From Nitzschia sp. pyKryTriq1 (taxonomy: Eukaryota > Bacillariophyta > Bacillariophyceae > Bacillariales > Bacillariaceae): a stretch of DNA of 64,000 nucleotides. Shown here piece after piece: positions 32,288-41,969 of the stretch. The position numbers and the translations under genes are program-made. A model generated the notes under the pieces. It saw nothing but the letters and a program-made list of their open reading frames with translations, did no database searches and was not told where the DNA came from. The stretch is taken from the NCBI GenBank assembly GCA_956465555.1, contig OY101122.1, forward strand, positions 1,375,001 to 1,439,000, in the 5' to 3' direction. How positions within the stretch are numbered: position 1 is the stretch's first letter; each line of letters begins with the position of its first letter.

Positions 32288-32738
32288 TATTCTGTCCAGA
32301 TCGAGATATTTTAGTCGATAATGTGCTCTTTTTGTAAAAAGCTTACACTACGCTACCTACGTGGCCGGGGTATCCCCCAAAAGTCCTCGCCTTTATAATA
32401 CCGGTAGTACCGTACGACGTACTTGTACCGGTACAATACGTACCGCTACTTCTACTAGAGTACAGTGCCTGTTGCCGCGCGCAGGAGCAACCAAGCAAGG
32501 AAAAATCAAAAATCGCATGCTGGATGGGCCCGTCTTCTACTCGACTACACGTTCTTAATTTTTGTTTTGTTTTCATCCCGCCGGTCAATGGAAGCATTAT
32601 CATTATTGGCTATTACCCGGTATGACGAGGAAAGAGGAAAGAGCAAGAAAGAAGCGTGATTTTCAATTTAGTGAATTCCTTGGTATAATAACGCAAAACA
32701 TCAGTTCACTTTCGTGGTGACTTTCTCCCGGCAACAAA

Positions 32739-34427
32739 CTGAAGCCCTTGACGAAAACGCTGCGATCCTTTGCGGTGGTTCTGTTCATTGTCACGGAACC
32801 ACTTGGACTGGTCAGAGCATTTTTCACCCAACGGCACCTGCCTCGACAGTCAAGATTCGCCGCAAGGAATCAGCTGCAGACAATGGATACTAACATGTCC
32901 ACAGGCAGACTTTCTTCCACTACAAATGATGTACGCCTCCAGATACAGAAGGATGGGAAAAAGCCAGCAGTCGTTTCGACAGCAGAATTCCTCGTGAATG
33001 TGGGGGTCCTCCTACCAGTCTGGGCGACAATTATGCTTCCAATGACCTTGATTTATCAGCTTTTTAAAGGAATATACGACAAAATATCTCCACCCGAAGA
33101 ATTTCGGCCTAACAGCCCTTTCGATTCTGGCTATCAAGTTGCTAAGGATGAAATTGTAGCAAGATCCAAACGGGCGTACGACGTGGTAGTATTGGGAGCG
33201 ACAGGTTTTGCAGGGAAGCTTGCTGTTAGGCATCTAGCAAAGACCTACGGAGTCAATAAAGAAGTGAAGTGGGCTATCGCTGGGAGATCGAAGGCGAAGC
33301 TCGATGAAGTCAAAGCATGGTTGGCAGACGACCTGGACCTTGAGGAAGTTTTGGACGTGGATTGCATCATTGTTGATACCTCAGTTCCAGCAACTATGCC
33401 CAATCTGGTTCGAAATACGAGAGTTTTACTGACCACGGCTGGTCCTTTTTGGCAATATGGTTCATCAGTGGTCGAATTCTGCTCTAAATTCGGTACTCAT
33501 TATGCTGACATCACAGGGGAAAGCAGTTGGGCCAAAGCTATGATGGTTCGGTGGCAGGCCACTGCACAAGAAACAGGTGCGAAAATCGTTCCATTAGCCG
33601 GGCACGACTGCATTCCCTGGGATTTATCAGTCTCCCTTTTGGCCAAGAGGCTGCAAGAAGAGACTGGGGAAGACCTCGCTACTGTCACTTGCTACGACGA
33701 GGTGAAAGCTGGAGTTTCGGGAGGAACGATGGCAACCATAGCGTTATTATTCACCGATGGAGCACCAATAGAGCCAGGTTCGAACCCATTTCGCCTCACA
33801 GTTGATGGGACAGAGCATTTGAACCCCTACAAAAGCGTAATCAAACCTTTCCCGTCCAAGTTCACGAAGCCGTGGGATTCTAAGTCCACATTTGGGTCGC
33901 CTTTTCTCATGTCAGGGGTCAATGCTGAAGTGGTGTCATGGTCCCAGGCATTGCGTGGAGGTGCGCCTCTAACATATTCGGAAGTGCAAGTGAATCCAGA
34001 TCTGAAGACGGCCATCGTTTCCTACTTCACCTTGGTTCTCCTCATTACCGGCCTCCTCAATCCAGTTACAAAGTATCTCTTGTTAAACTTTGTTGTACCG
34101 AAACCAGGAGAGGGTCCATCCTTTGATGACATGGAAAACAGCAGTTTTCTATCTGTAACAACACATGCTCTTGGTACAAAGGGCAGCAAAGCAGATTCAG
34201 TCATGTACTTTCCTCGCGATGCTGGTTATCTGGATACGGCTAGAATGTTGGTGGAATCAGGGCTGAGTATGGCCCTGGAAGAGAAGGCGCTACCGGTGGA
34301 TGGTGGAGGGTTCTTTTCACCTGGATACGGTCTTGGGGAGACGTTGCTGAATCGTTTGCTGAACACGGGAACGTACTTTCAAGTAAGTGTCCAAAAATCT
34401 CTGGAGAAATCAGCCTCGGAAATATAA
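32739..34427 (+). CDS. saccharopine-dehydrogenase-like oxidoreductase (SCCPDH), plastid presequence
   Basis: Rossmann-fold oxidoreductase resembling SCCPDH and trans-acting enoyl reductases. YDVVVLGATGFAGKLAVRHL is the NAD(P) loop, followed by WAIAGRSKAKLDEV, TTAGPFWQYGSSVVEFC and HYADITGE, all family hallmarks. Hydrophobic segments sit before the fold (LPVWATIMLPMTLIYQLF) and near the C-terminus (TLVLLITGLL), suggesting membrane association. The N-terminal sequence LRSFAVVLFIVTEPLGLVRA-FF is a good signal peptide with Phe after the cleavage site, as for diatom plastid import. The frame for this presequence has no ATG: the candidate start is CTG at 32739 (CTGAAGCCC, A at -3), unless a 5' exon was missed. 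The first ATG (32883) would lose the presequence. The substrate is unknown. Confidence 0.85.
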   Translation: MKPLTKTLRSFAVVLFIVTEPLGLVRAFFTQRHLPRQSRFAARNQLQTMDTNMSTGRLSSTTNDVRLQIQKDGKKPAVVSTAEFLVNVGVLLPVWATIMLPMTLIYQLFKGIYDKISPPEEFRPNSPFDSGYQVAKDEIVARSKRAYDVVVLGATGFAGKLAVRHLAKTYGVNKEVKWAIAGRSKAKLDEVKAWLADDLDLEEVLDVDCIIVDTSVPATMPNLVRNTRVLLTTAGPFWQYGSSVVEFCSKFGTHYADITGESSWAKAMMVRWQATAQETGAKIVPLAGHDCIPWDLSVSLLAKRLQEETGEDLATVTCYDEVKAGVSGGTMATIALLFTDGAPIEPGSNPFRLTVDGTEHLNPYKSVIKPFPSKFTKPWDSKSTFGSPFLMSGVNAEVVSWSQALRGGAPLTYSEVQVNPDLKTAIVSYFTLVLLITGLLNPVTKYLLLNFVVPKPGEGPSFDDMENSSFLSVTTHALGTKGSKADSVMYFPRDAGYLDTARMLVESGLSMALEEKALPVDGGGFFSPGYGLGETLLNRLLNTGTYFQVSVQKSLEKSASEI

Positions 34428-34844
34428 AGCTAGCAGTAGTATTAGTATGGCATTAGCACTGGTACCAGTAGAGATTCAATTCATCAATGCCATCGAAATT
34501 TCCACTGTCTGTACGATTTGCCACTTTCGTCGTCCTCTCGTCGGAAGACAGGGAGCTGTGATAATTCAGCAGACGGACGGACTCTTTGGTCGTTGCTTGC
34601 GTCGGCCCGAGAATTACTGGGCTATTTTAGCGTGATAATTAGTAGGTGTTTCACTTTGGAAGGTTTCCTTTATTATGAGCACACTTTGTGCTTTTACTTT
34701 TAGTTGTCTCGTCGGTCGGAAGTTTGTATTGTGGCGCGCAGTCAAAGTAGTGGAACTCTTTGTTGCTTTGATGTGAAGTCGGTCTCGTAGAGTAGTTTAG
34801 ACAATCAAGATAAACGAGTATTCTCAAAATTATAACCATTAGAA
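34428..34844. other. intergenic, no gene seen
   Basis: 3' flank of the oxidoreductase gene leading into the tandem array. It has a small GGTACCAGTA tract near 34460. Confidence 0.5.
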
Positions 34845-35906
34845 AGATCTACCTTTTGCAAGAATGATTTTTTGGATCGCTGAACTTTCGTCCAGCGATC
34901 TCCAAAAGTTCATCAGTATTCCACTTCTGATAGTAGCCAAGATCCAATTTTTGGTACTTAGGCAGTTGAACTTTCAATGATACATCCATGCATGAGGATG
35001 TATCAATGCCGCTTGACATTCAATTAGGTCTCAAAATTCATCCTGTGGCAGTTCCAATAACCAAACTGCCATTGAAATATTCATTATCCGAAACGATAGT
35101 TTTTGTTCACGAGTCGCGAGTCCCTACCTCTAGGGATCCCGACTCGCGGACAAACGGACAAAGGTCAGACACACATCGACTCTCCCTTTCATTCGCAGGC
35201 AAGAGAAGATCCACCTTTTGCAAGAATGATTTTTTGGATCGCTGAACTTTCGTCCAGCGATCTCCAAAAGTTCATCAGTATTCCACTTCTGATAGTAGCC
35301 AAGATCCAATTTTTGGTACTTAGGCAGTTGAACTTTCAATGATACATCCATGCATGAGGATGTATCAATGCCGCTTGACATTCAATTAGGTCTCAAAATT
35401 CATCCTGTGGCAGTTCCAATAACCAAACTGCCATTGAAATATTCATTATCCGAAACGATAGTTTTTGTTCACCAGTCGCGAGTCCCTACCTCTAGGGATC
35501 CCAACTCGCGGACAAACGGACAAAGGTCAGACACACATCGACTCTCCCTTTCATTCGCAGGCAAGAGAAGATCCACCTTTTGCAAGAATGATTTTTTGGA
35601 TCGCTGAACTTTCGTCCAGCGATCTCCAAAAGTTCATCAGTATTCCACTTCTGATAGTAGCCAAGATCCAATTTTTGGTACTTAGGCAGTTGAACTTTCA
35701 ATGATACATCCATGCATGAGGATGTATCAATGCCGCTTGACATTCAATTAGGTCTCAAAATTCATCCTGTGGCAGTTCCAATAACCAAACTGCCATTGAA
35801 ATATTCATTATCCGAAACGATAGTTTTTGTTCACGAGTCGCGAGTCCCTACCTCTAGGGATCCCGACTCGCGGACAAACGGACAAAGGTCAGACACACAT
35901 CGACTC
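34845..35906. repeat. 362-bp tandem repeat, 2.9 near-identical copies
   Basis: Units start at 34845, 35207 and 35569; the third stops after 338 bases. Only a few substitutions separate copies. Each unit contains four inverted repeats able to form hairpins. In copy 1 they are TTTTGGATCGCTG/CAGCGATC (34869-34905), TGATACATCC/GGATGTATCA (34978-35005), TGGCAGTT/AACTGCCA (35046-35071) and GCGAGTC..TCCCTA/TAGGGA..GACTCGC (35116-35148). The unit length is not a multiple of three. Frames of 83-85 codons occur on both strands in each copy, but neither resembles a known protein. Confidence 0.93.
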
Positions 35907-36213
35907 GCGCCTTGCGCCTTGTTCGACTTCTGGTCTGTCCGTCTCTCGTTTGGGTTTCACATGTTGTTATACTACTGTCCGTACCGGTGCCAGTACGTAT
36001 ACGATGTTATTGGCAATTTTTCGCTCATCCCGCATCCAGCGACCGACCATGAGGAGTGGTGAGGAGGAGGAGTCTTGAGACGAGAGGCAGCAAGCAGCAT
36101 AGCAGAGCAAACCGCCAGTCTAAATGCAAAACGGCTTGTCATTATTGTTGGGTTGAGAAGGAACTGAAAAGCTGGCCTTTCAAAAGTGACTAATTGAAAT
36201 ATAGCTATCCGCG
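35907..36213. other. intergenic, promoter side of SmD2 gene
   Basis: It starts with sequence weakly like the 163-base repeat family (GTTCGACTTCTGGTCTGTCC near 35927). No gene. Confidence 0.5.
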
Positions 36214-36660
36214 ATGAACGATCCAGAAGGAGAAAGTTCCGGTACCGACCTGAAATCGGGCCCTTTCAGCGTATTGTATAAAGCCGTTCGGGGGAACACA
36301 CAAGTGCTAGTAAATGTTCGAAACAATCACAAGATCTTGGGCAGAGTGAAGGCCTACGATCGGCATATGAATCTGTGAGTACACTGCGTGATGATAGAGT
36401 TATTCATTCATTCCGAAATAAACCAAGTCTTGCCGTTCGGTTCTAACATTCCTCCCTCCCGTTTTCTGTCTTCACATAGGCTACTAGAAGATGTGAAGGA
36501 AATGTGGACAGAAACATCGAAGGGGGGCAAGGAGAATACGAGAGGAGCAGCAGTGAACAAGGATCGATACGTAAGCAAAATGTTTCTGAGAGGTGACTCG
36601 GTCATCATCATTGTGACAAACCCTGCTGCGCTTGCTGGTGAAGGCGGGGCATCATCGTAA
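36214..36660 (+). CDS. SNRPD2: spliceosomal Sm protein D2
   Basis: Core component of the Sm ring on U1, U2, U4 and U5 snRNAs. Exons 36214-36374 and 36480-36660 around a 105-base intron (GTGAGT...CATAG) give 113 residues, the usual size. Sm1 motif: [19 protein letters not shown] followed by [18 protein letters not shown]. Sm2 motif: [18 protein letters not shown]. The insert between them ([19 protein letters not shown]) is the D2-specific loop, and alignment with human SmD2 from memory is nearly continuous. The intron interrupts the MNL-LLE strand. Confidence 0.96.
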
Positions 36661-37242
36661 TTTCTTGATGCACATTGGGATTCAGATTATATTGGATACC
36701 TGCGATTCTCATCTCAGGTAGTGAATAGATTCATCCATCGACCTTGTTGTCAAAGCGCCTTCTCCCGGCTCCTTGTTTCTGTAGATTTCATTTCGTGTAA
36801 GGATAGCATCGAACACTTTATCTGCCCCATCTTGGGGCTCGACCTGAACATGTCCTTTACGATATACTGTATGAGTAGTCCAGAAGATAGCGATAAAATG
36901 ACAATTTTGACTTGAGTCGGCAAGAAGGACATTTTTTCAACCATTCCATCGGGGGCCGGGGGAAGGTCAAGCCAAATTCAGGGTTGTCTGGAGTACACTC
37001 TAGAGGGTCTGCCAGAGGAGGCATCGAGCAGTGCAGCTTCATCATCTCCGCGCAGCTACTAGGATGAACGAACAACCATCGATACAAACAATCTCCACTT
37101 TATCGTCAAAACGTGTGGTGTCCGGCTCCTGCCATGGATGATCACACCAGTTGTCTCAAGCTAGCGTCAGCAGCGGACATAATTCATATCTATATAATAT
37201 ATAATATATATTGTTTGTTTTCCTATTAAGTTAATCAATTGC
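36661..37242. other. convergent intergenic stretch
   Basis: 3' flanks of SNRPD2 and RPS6, with an AT-rich (TATAATATA) run at about 37190-37212. No gene recognised. Confidence 0.5.
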
Positions 37243-38244
37243 TTATTTACCTTGTTCAGCAGCAACCTTGGCAGATTTGCGAGAAGATCTCCTCTTCGAA
37301 ATCAGCGAGCGGCGGGCTTCTCGTTGCTCGGCAAGTCGCTGAGCTACAAGCTTCTTGTAGGCAGCAGCTTCTTCCTTGTTTCGGAGGACACTGTTCAACT
37401 TCTCAGCCTTGCGGGCACGCTTGCGCTGCAAAGTCAAAGGAGTTACCAGGCGCTGGATCTTGGGTGCCTTTTGGACTTCCTTGCCCTTCTTGTTTGTGAA
37501 CTTACGACGAATAACGTATTGGCGGACATCATCAGTCTTGGTCAAGTTGAAAAGCTTGCGGATGTTGTTGGCACGCTTGGGACCCAATCGACGAGGAACA
37601 GTGTCGTTGGTCAAGCCCTCAATGGTCTTCTCTCCCATTTGAGTGACGACCAAGTTCAAAACAGCAATATCATTTCCGACAATGCAGCCACGGACGGACT
37701 TGCGCTTTCGCTCACCAGCCCGACGTTGTCGGTAAGCCTTGTGTCCCTTCTTACACAAAAGACGAACACGAGTGTTGGTCAAGACACCTTGACGCATGGG
37801 GAAACCTTGCTTGTCGTTTCCTCCCGAAACTCGAAGGATGTATCCCTCGAATTCCTCACCCAAGACATTTCCGTCAATTTCCTGGGCCATACGGCGCTCG
37901 TACAAGTTCTGGAGACGCTTTTCATCATCAATCTCGATGATCTTTTGCATTCCCGTGCTGGGACAGGCGACGTTGATCTACAAATATCAGAGAGCGAAGA
38001 GAAGTGAGTAATTAATCAATGATATGCGGCATGTGTGCATAGAGGGTCCATCGGATATTGCAAGCAAAGCATTCGTCTATAGGGCTAACAGCTAGTTTCA
38101 ATAAATCGACATGCCCATTCTCGCGGAGGCGAGGGATCATCGTCCGGCATCAGAGATCGCCGTTGCGATCCCAATTTTTCTTGGCACCATTCCCCTATGA
38201 ATTTATAGATACATAAACTACACGCCGCAAGAACCTACCTTCAT
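37243..38244 (-). CDS. RPS6: 40S ribosomal protein S6 (eS6)
   Basis: Small-subunit protein and S6-kinase target. The first exon is only six bases, ATGAAG (38239-38244). A 261-base intron (GTAGGT...TTGTAG) precedes exon 37243-37977, giving 246 residues. The product begins [20 protein letters not shown], as in other S6 proteins, and continues with [36 protein letters not shown] and [15 protein letters not shown]. The C-terminal helix is basic and ends in a Ser cluster, [11 protein letters not shown], matching the phosphorylated tail of animal and plant S6. The tiny first exon is certain only by frame and family fit. The intron is the longest I placed here; I could not identify a snoRNA in it. 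Confidence 0.95.
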
Positions 38245-38537
38245 GGTGGTGGTGGTGGTGAGATGGAGATCAAATAATACAAGACTATAGTATATCGACA
38301 GTAACAACAATCACGGTGTCGGCAACGGAGCGACGTCCCAGAGGAAGCATGGGCTTGGTGAGAGCCAACCACGATGGCGACGAGACGATGGTGAGTTTTA
38401 TCCCGCGCCGTGCGGCGAGCAGAGCTCGGACGGAAATAGTAAGAGGTAAACTACAAAGAAGGGGATTTTGTACTGAGGGGACAGAATTATTCGGGGTTCA
38501 CTGCCTTGCCCAGACGGGAACGTACGAACGACATACA
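38245..38537. other. upstream region of RPS6
   Basis: Includes a (CCA/GGT)-rich run next to the RPS6 start and no recognised gene. Confidence 0.45.
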
Positions 38538-39398
38538 GGGACCTTCGGGAATTCGCCAAAAATGGCGAACTCGTTCGACCTCCGACCGTGTCCTTTCTCC
38601 CCGAACCGACGACTCATTGGAGCTTTTCCTGACGTGTTTCGGGTTTTACGGAGAAAGGGTCAGCCGCGGTCGAACGAGTTCAACTTATTGATATAATGCG
38701 CGTCAAAAATAGCGTTTTGGTATTGTATCAATTTTTCAACGTGCCAGCGCATCGCTAAAAGTCAACAAAGTTTAAACGCGGTTAACCGCGGTTAACCGCG
38801 GTTAACCGCGCGGTTAACCGCGGTTAACCGCACACGACCGCGGTTAACCGTGCGGTTAACCGCGGTTAACCGTGCGGTTAACCGCGGTTAACCGCGTTTG
38901 AACTTGCGCTCGACCCGGAGGAAATACGAACGCGAGTCGTCGTTGTCGTCATACACTAAAGATGGCTCCAAAATGGAAGTTTCAAACGGAGCGTCAAAAC
39001 CGTTGAGAAGTCTTGCCAACTCGTTTTACCGCCTTCTTTTGTGGAAGGAATTTATTGACCCATCCCTCCAACCAGCGTGAGAATTGTACTAAGGGTCGAG
39101 CGCAAGTTCAAACGCGGTTGACCGCGGTTAACCGCTCGGTTAACCGCGGTTAACCGCGTTTAAACTTTGTTGAACTTTTAGCGATGCGCTGGCACGTTGA
39201 AAAATTGATACAATACCAAAACGCTATTTTTGACGCGCATTATATCAATAAGTTGAACTCGTTCGACCGCGGCTGACCCTTTCTCCGTAAAACCCGAAAC
39301 ACGTCAGGAAAAGCTCCAATGAGTCGTCGGTTCGGGGAGAAAGGACACGGTCGGAGGTCGAACGAGTTCGCCATTTTTAGCGAATTCCCGAAGGTCCC
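38538..39398. mobile_element. 861-bp fold-back element with CGGTTAACCG arrays
   Basis: The left arm (38538 to about 38916) and right arm (about 39092-39398) are inverted copies. The ends are GGGACCTTCGGGAATTCGC and its complement, and the inner ends are GCGTTTGAACTTGCGCTCGAC and its complement. Between outer and inner parts each arm has a run of the self-complementary unit CGGTTAACCG, about ten units left and about four right, interrupted by CG or TG. The central about 175 bases are unique and carry no convincing gene. No clear target duplication was seen. It is non-autonomous, a fold-back/MITE type of unknown superfamily. Confidence 0.88.
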
Positions 39399-39622
39399 AG
39401 TACGCACATCCTTTCAAGCAAGCGTTTCAAGATTATTATTTGATCATCTTCCACGTGGATGTCATGTAGTGTAGAACGTTCTTCCTGCTTCCGAAGAAAG
39501 CCGAAAAGGAGAACTCTGATCTCTGATCCAGCAGATAGATCATAAATTATTGATACATGATCCAGATCATAGTATCACCGACCCCACAGCCTTTCCATTT
39601 TGTTTGTTCCGATGAAGATTGA

Positions 39623-41539
39623 ATGATCGAGAGAGCTGAAAATCAACCATCGTCCAGCAATAACAGTTCCGTTGGACCTGGCTTCCCTCTTGAAGACACG
39701 GAAATATTTCAGTCGGAATCAACCGACCCATGTGAAAAGAATTTGGAGCTGGCGCCAAAATCTAGTTTGCTCATGGATGAAAATGAACCCGCATCGATCC
39801 TTCTCGTCAGCGAGGACGGCGCTCCTCGTTATCTTCAAGGGGATACTTTTCTGGGAGAGACTTCAGTATCGCTAACTTTTGCCCTTCGAGTTCTCTTTGG
39901 TCTCAACGGCTTCACCTTGAGCCTTGAAGGCTTGGGACTAATGTATATTATCAATTCCAAGGTCGAAATGCCGATCGCCTATCTGCCTACATACGGCGCG
40001 GTCGCATTTCTACCGTACTCATTCAAGCCGTTATATGGATATCTAAGTGGTCGAATTCCACGATACCAACTTTTTATCGGGCTTTTGTTCGGGAATGGTG
40101 TTTTGGTTCTAGCTACGTGTCTAATTCCCAAGGGCGGGGTCTTTCTGGCTTGCTTAGTGGCGTTTCTGAGGGGAGTGACGGACTCTTGGGCCGAGCTATG
40201 CTTGGGCTTGACTTTAATCGACCACGCTATGGGGCATTCCCATGACCCTCAATGCAACTACGAAGGGCTGGCATCAAAATTTCAAGCACAAGCAGCGACA
40301 TCACGGAATTTTGGATCTTTTATTGCATATGGGTTCACCTTTTTCATGTTCGCAGGCCGACAGCTACTTTCTAAAGCTCACACTGAGCTTAGCTCCCGGG
40401 ATGCAAATTTACTTCTTGTATCGGCTGGAACTCTACAACTGTTGGGCGCGGTATTAGCTTTCTTGCTTCGCAGTGAGTTCCATGTACCGAGTAGGGATGG
40501 CTCTGAAGGCTTTCATTTATTGAACCAACCAAACGACGCTGCCGCGGCTTCGACGGGTGGATTACCATATGAAGGATCAGCACTACGAGAGGACGAAGAC
40601 TCCCACGCTTCCTATTCTAGCCAGGAGGATAGCAACGATGACGACAGTGCGAGTTCAGCGGCGGCGCTCTACCTCCTATATTCACCACGAGCAGATGCTT
40701 GGTGCTCGTGGGCAAATGGAGTGCTTGTCGTTCTTTTGCAAATTACAGTTCTCATATTGGCCCTCAAAGGACCAATCACAGAAGCATCTTCTCATCTATT
40801 GTGGAAAGTTCTGCTTCTTTCGTGTCTTCTCGCTACTGTTCTGGTGGGATTAACGTCATATTTTCATCAATGGTGGTACAGCTCCCATCGAGTTGGCCTG
40901 TACTTGATCTTGAAGCACGCCATTCCCAGAGATTCGATGGTTCTTGGATCATTCTTTTATTCTCTATTTCAATCGTCTCCAGCCAAACTCCAGGTGCTAG
41001 CATTTGTAGGCTCGGGTGTGACGACTTTCTCGTCTTGGTCATACGGGCGACTACTCTCAAGGTACAACACGGGTAGCAGGTTTCTTTTAGTGATCGCTGG
41101 GACGACAGTACTAGCTGCAACCACATCGCTTGGAAACATTGCGGTGTTTCAACACTCCCAGAGTGACTATCTCATATGGATTATTCTTGTCGTCAAGATT
41201 ATCTCAACCTTCTGTGGCGAATGGGAGTTTCTCCCGGACGTCGTCTTGGCAACAACCACCTTGAACCATCCAGATCAAGCCGGTCTACCAACGGTGCAAG
41301 CGGCTTCACGGAATGGCAATCTTTCGGGAGGTGATGCCCAGGACATTGGCGTCAAGTACGGAACGCTGATTTCTTGTATCGACTTTGGGGACCAACTTGG
41401 TTCGTTGGTTACAGGGCCTCTGGTAGCTTTCTTGGGCATTAGCCGCGAGAACAATTTTGAACGGCTGGATCAACTGATCCTTCTCTGCTTTATTTTCAAC
41501 ATCTTATCACTCTGTCTTCTAGCTCTGCTACGTAAATAG
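39623..41539 (+). CDS. folate/biopterin-type (BT1/FBT) MFS transporter
   Basis: Polytopic membrane carrier of 638 residues, single exon, ATG at 39623 after an upstream TGA. The N-terminal about 75 residues are polar. The membrane domain starts VSLTFALRVLFGLNGFTLS and has about twelve hydrophobic helices. The loop YSFKPLYGYLSGRIPRYQ matches the FKPLxGxxSD signature of the folate-biopterin transporter family. An acidic loop (LREDEDSHASYSSQEDSNDD) separates the two halves. The second half has LGSFFYSLFQSSPAKLQVLA and IDFGDQLGSLVTGPLVAFLG. The substrate (folate, biopterin or other) is unproven. Some algal members sit in plastid envelopes, but no presequence is visible here. Confidence 0.82.
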   Translation: MIERAENQPSSSNNSSVGPGFPLEDTEIFQSESTDPCEKNLELAPKSSLLMDENEPASILLVSEDGAPRYLQGDTFLGETSVSLTFALRVLFGLNGFTLSLEGLGLMYIINSKVEMPIAYLPTYGAVAFLPYSFKPLYGYLSGRIPRYQLFIGLLFGNGVLVLATCLIPKGGVFLACLVAFLRGVTDSWAELCLGLTLIDHAMGHSHDPQCNYEGLASKFQAQAATSRNFGSFIAYGFTFFMFAGRQLLSKAHTELSSRDANLLLVSAGTLQLLGAVLAFLLRSEFHVPSRDGSEGFHLLNQPNDAAAASTGGLPYEGSALREDEDSHASYSSQEDSNDDDSASSAAALYLLYSPRADAWCSWANGVLVVLLQITVLILALKGPITEASSHLLWKVLLLSCLLATVLVGLTSYFHQWWYSSHRVGLYLILKHAIPRDSMVLGSFFYSLFQSSPAKLQVLAFVGSGVTTFSSWSYGRLLSRYNTGSRFLLVIAGTTVLAATTSLGNIAVFQHSQSDYLIWIILVVKIISTFCGEWEFLPDVVLATTTLNHPDQAGLPTVQAASRNGNLSGGDAQDIGVKYGTLISCIDFGDQLGSLVTGPLVAFLGISRENNFERLDQLILLCFIFNILSLCLLALLRK

Positions 41540-41969
41540 ATGAAGGGCCAGCGCAGCCAGCACACAGATGCAGTTCCAGTTCCCCCCAAGTGCGCGCCTT
41601 GCTTGTTACAAGTAGTATAGTCTAGAGTACAGTTTTACAGTAGTTATTAAACAGGGACCTGGTACCTGTACAAGTGCTCGTAGAGTTCAAGCACTTCGGA
41701 ATTCTGATGACGTCCCGGTTCTCCAGGAGCTATTATTTTTTCTAAAATTATAAGCCCTGACAACAATGGTGCCGGAATGAAGACTATAAAATCAATCAAT
41801 GTTCACTCTGCTCGCAGTGTTGAACGATGATGTCACCGTTCATGTGGTTGAAAAAATAGTATTTCATTCGATACGGCAGTCAGTTGCTGGCAGATGATGG
41901 CTTCGCATTTACTTCCATCTCCTTCTACAGCAACTTTCTATTTTCAGGCAATGGCACTAAGCATCGACC
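41540..41969. other. intergenic, promoter side of CLC gene
   Basis: No gene. A GGTACCTGTACAAG tract lies near 41660, and TTTTCAG at 41941 could end a 5' UTR intron. Confidence 0.5.

Larger units (their letters stand above)
30373..32738. other. 2.4-kb gene-poor region with odd sequence
   Basis: No recognisable gene. A minus-strand frame at 30999-31397 is listed separately. The stretch 31620-32340 is AT-rich with short tandem duplications at 32123-32156 and 32246-32287. A GTACCGG tract lies at 32400-32465. The composition differs from the neighbouring coding regions and may be old transposon debris. Confidence 0.5.

Noticed and set aside
34988-36062. 85- and 116-codon frames in the tandem array as protein genes
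   Set aside because: Frames exist on both strands, the period is not a multiple of three, and there is no similarity to known proteins.
37978-38238. possible box C/D snoRNA in the RPS6 intron
   Set aside because: A GATGAT word and a CTGA word occur, but no closing stem or C'/D' pair could be seen.
38898-39080. gene inside the fold-back element
   Set aside because: The frame begins at TTG, is only 60 codons, and matches nothing known.
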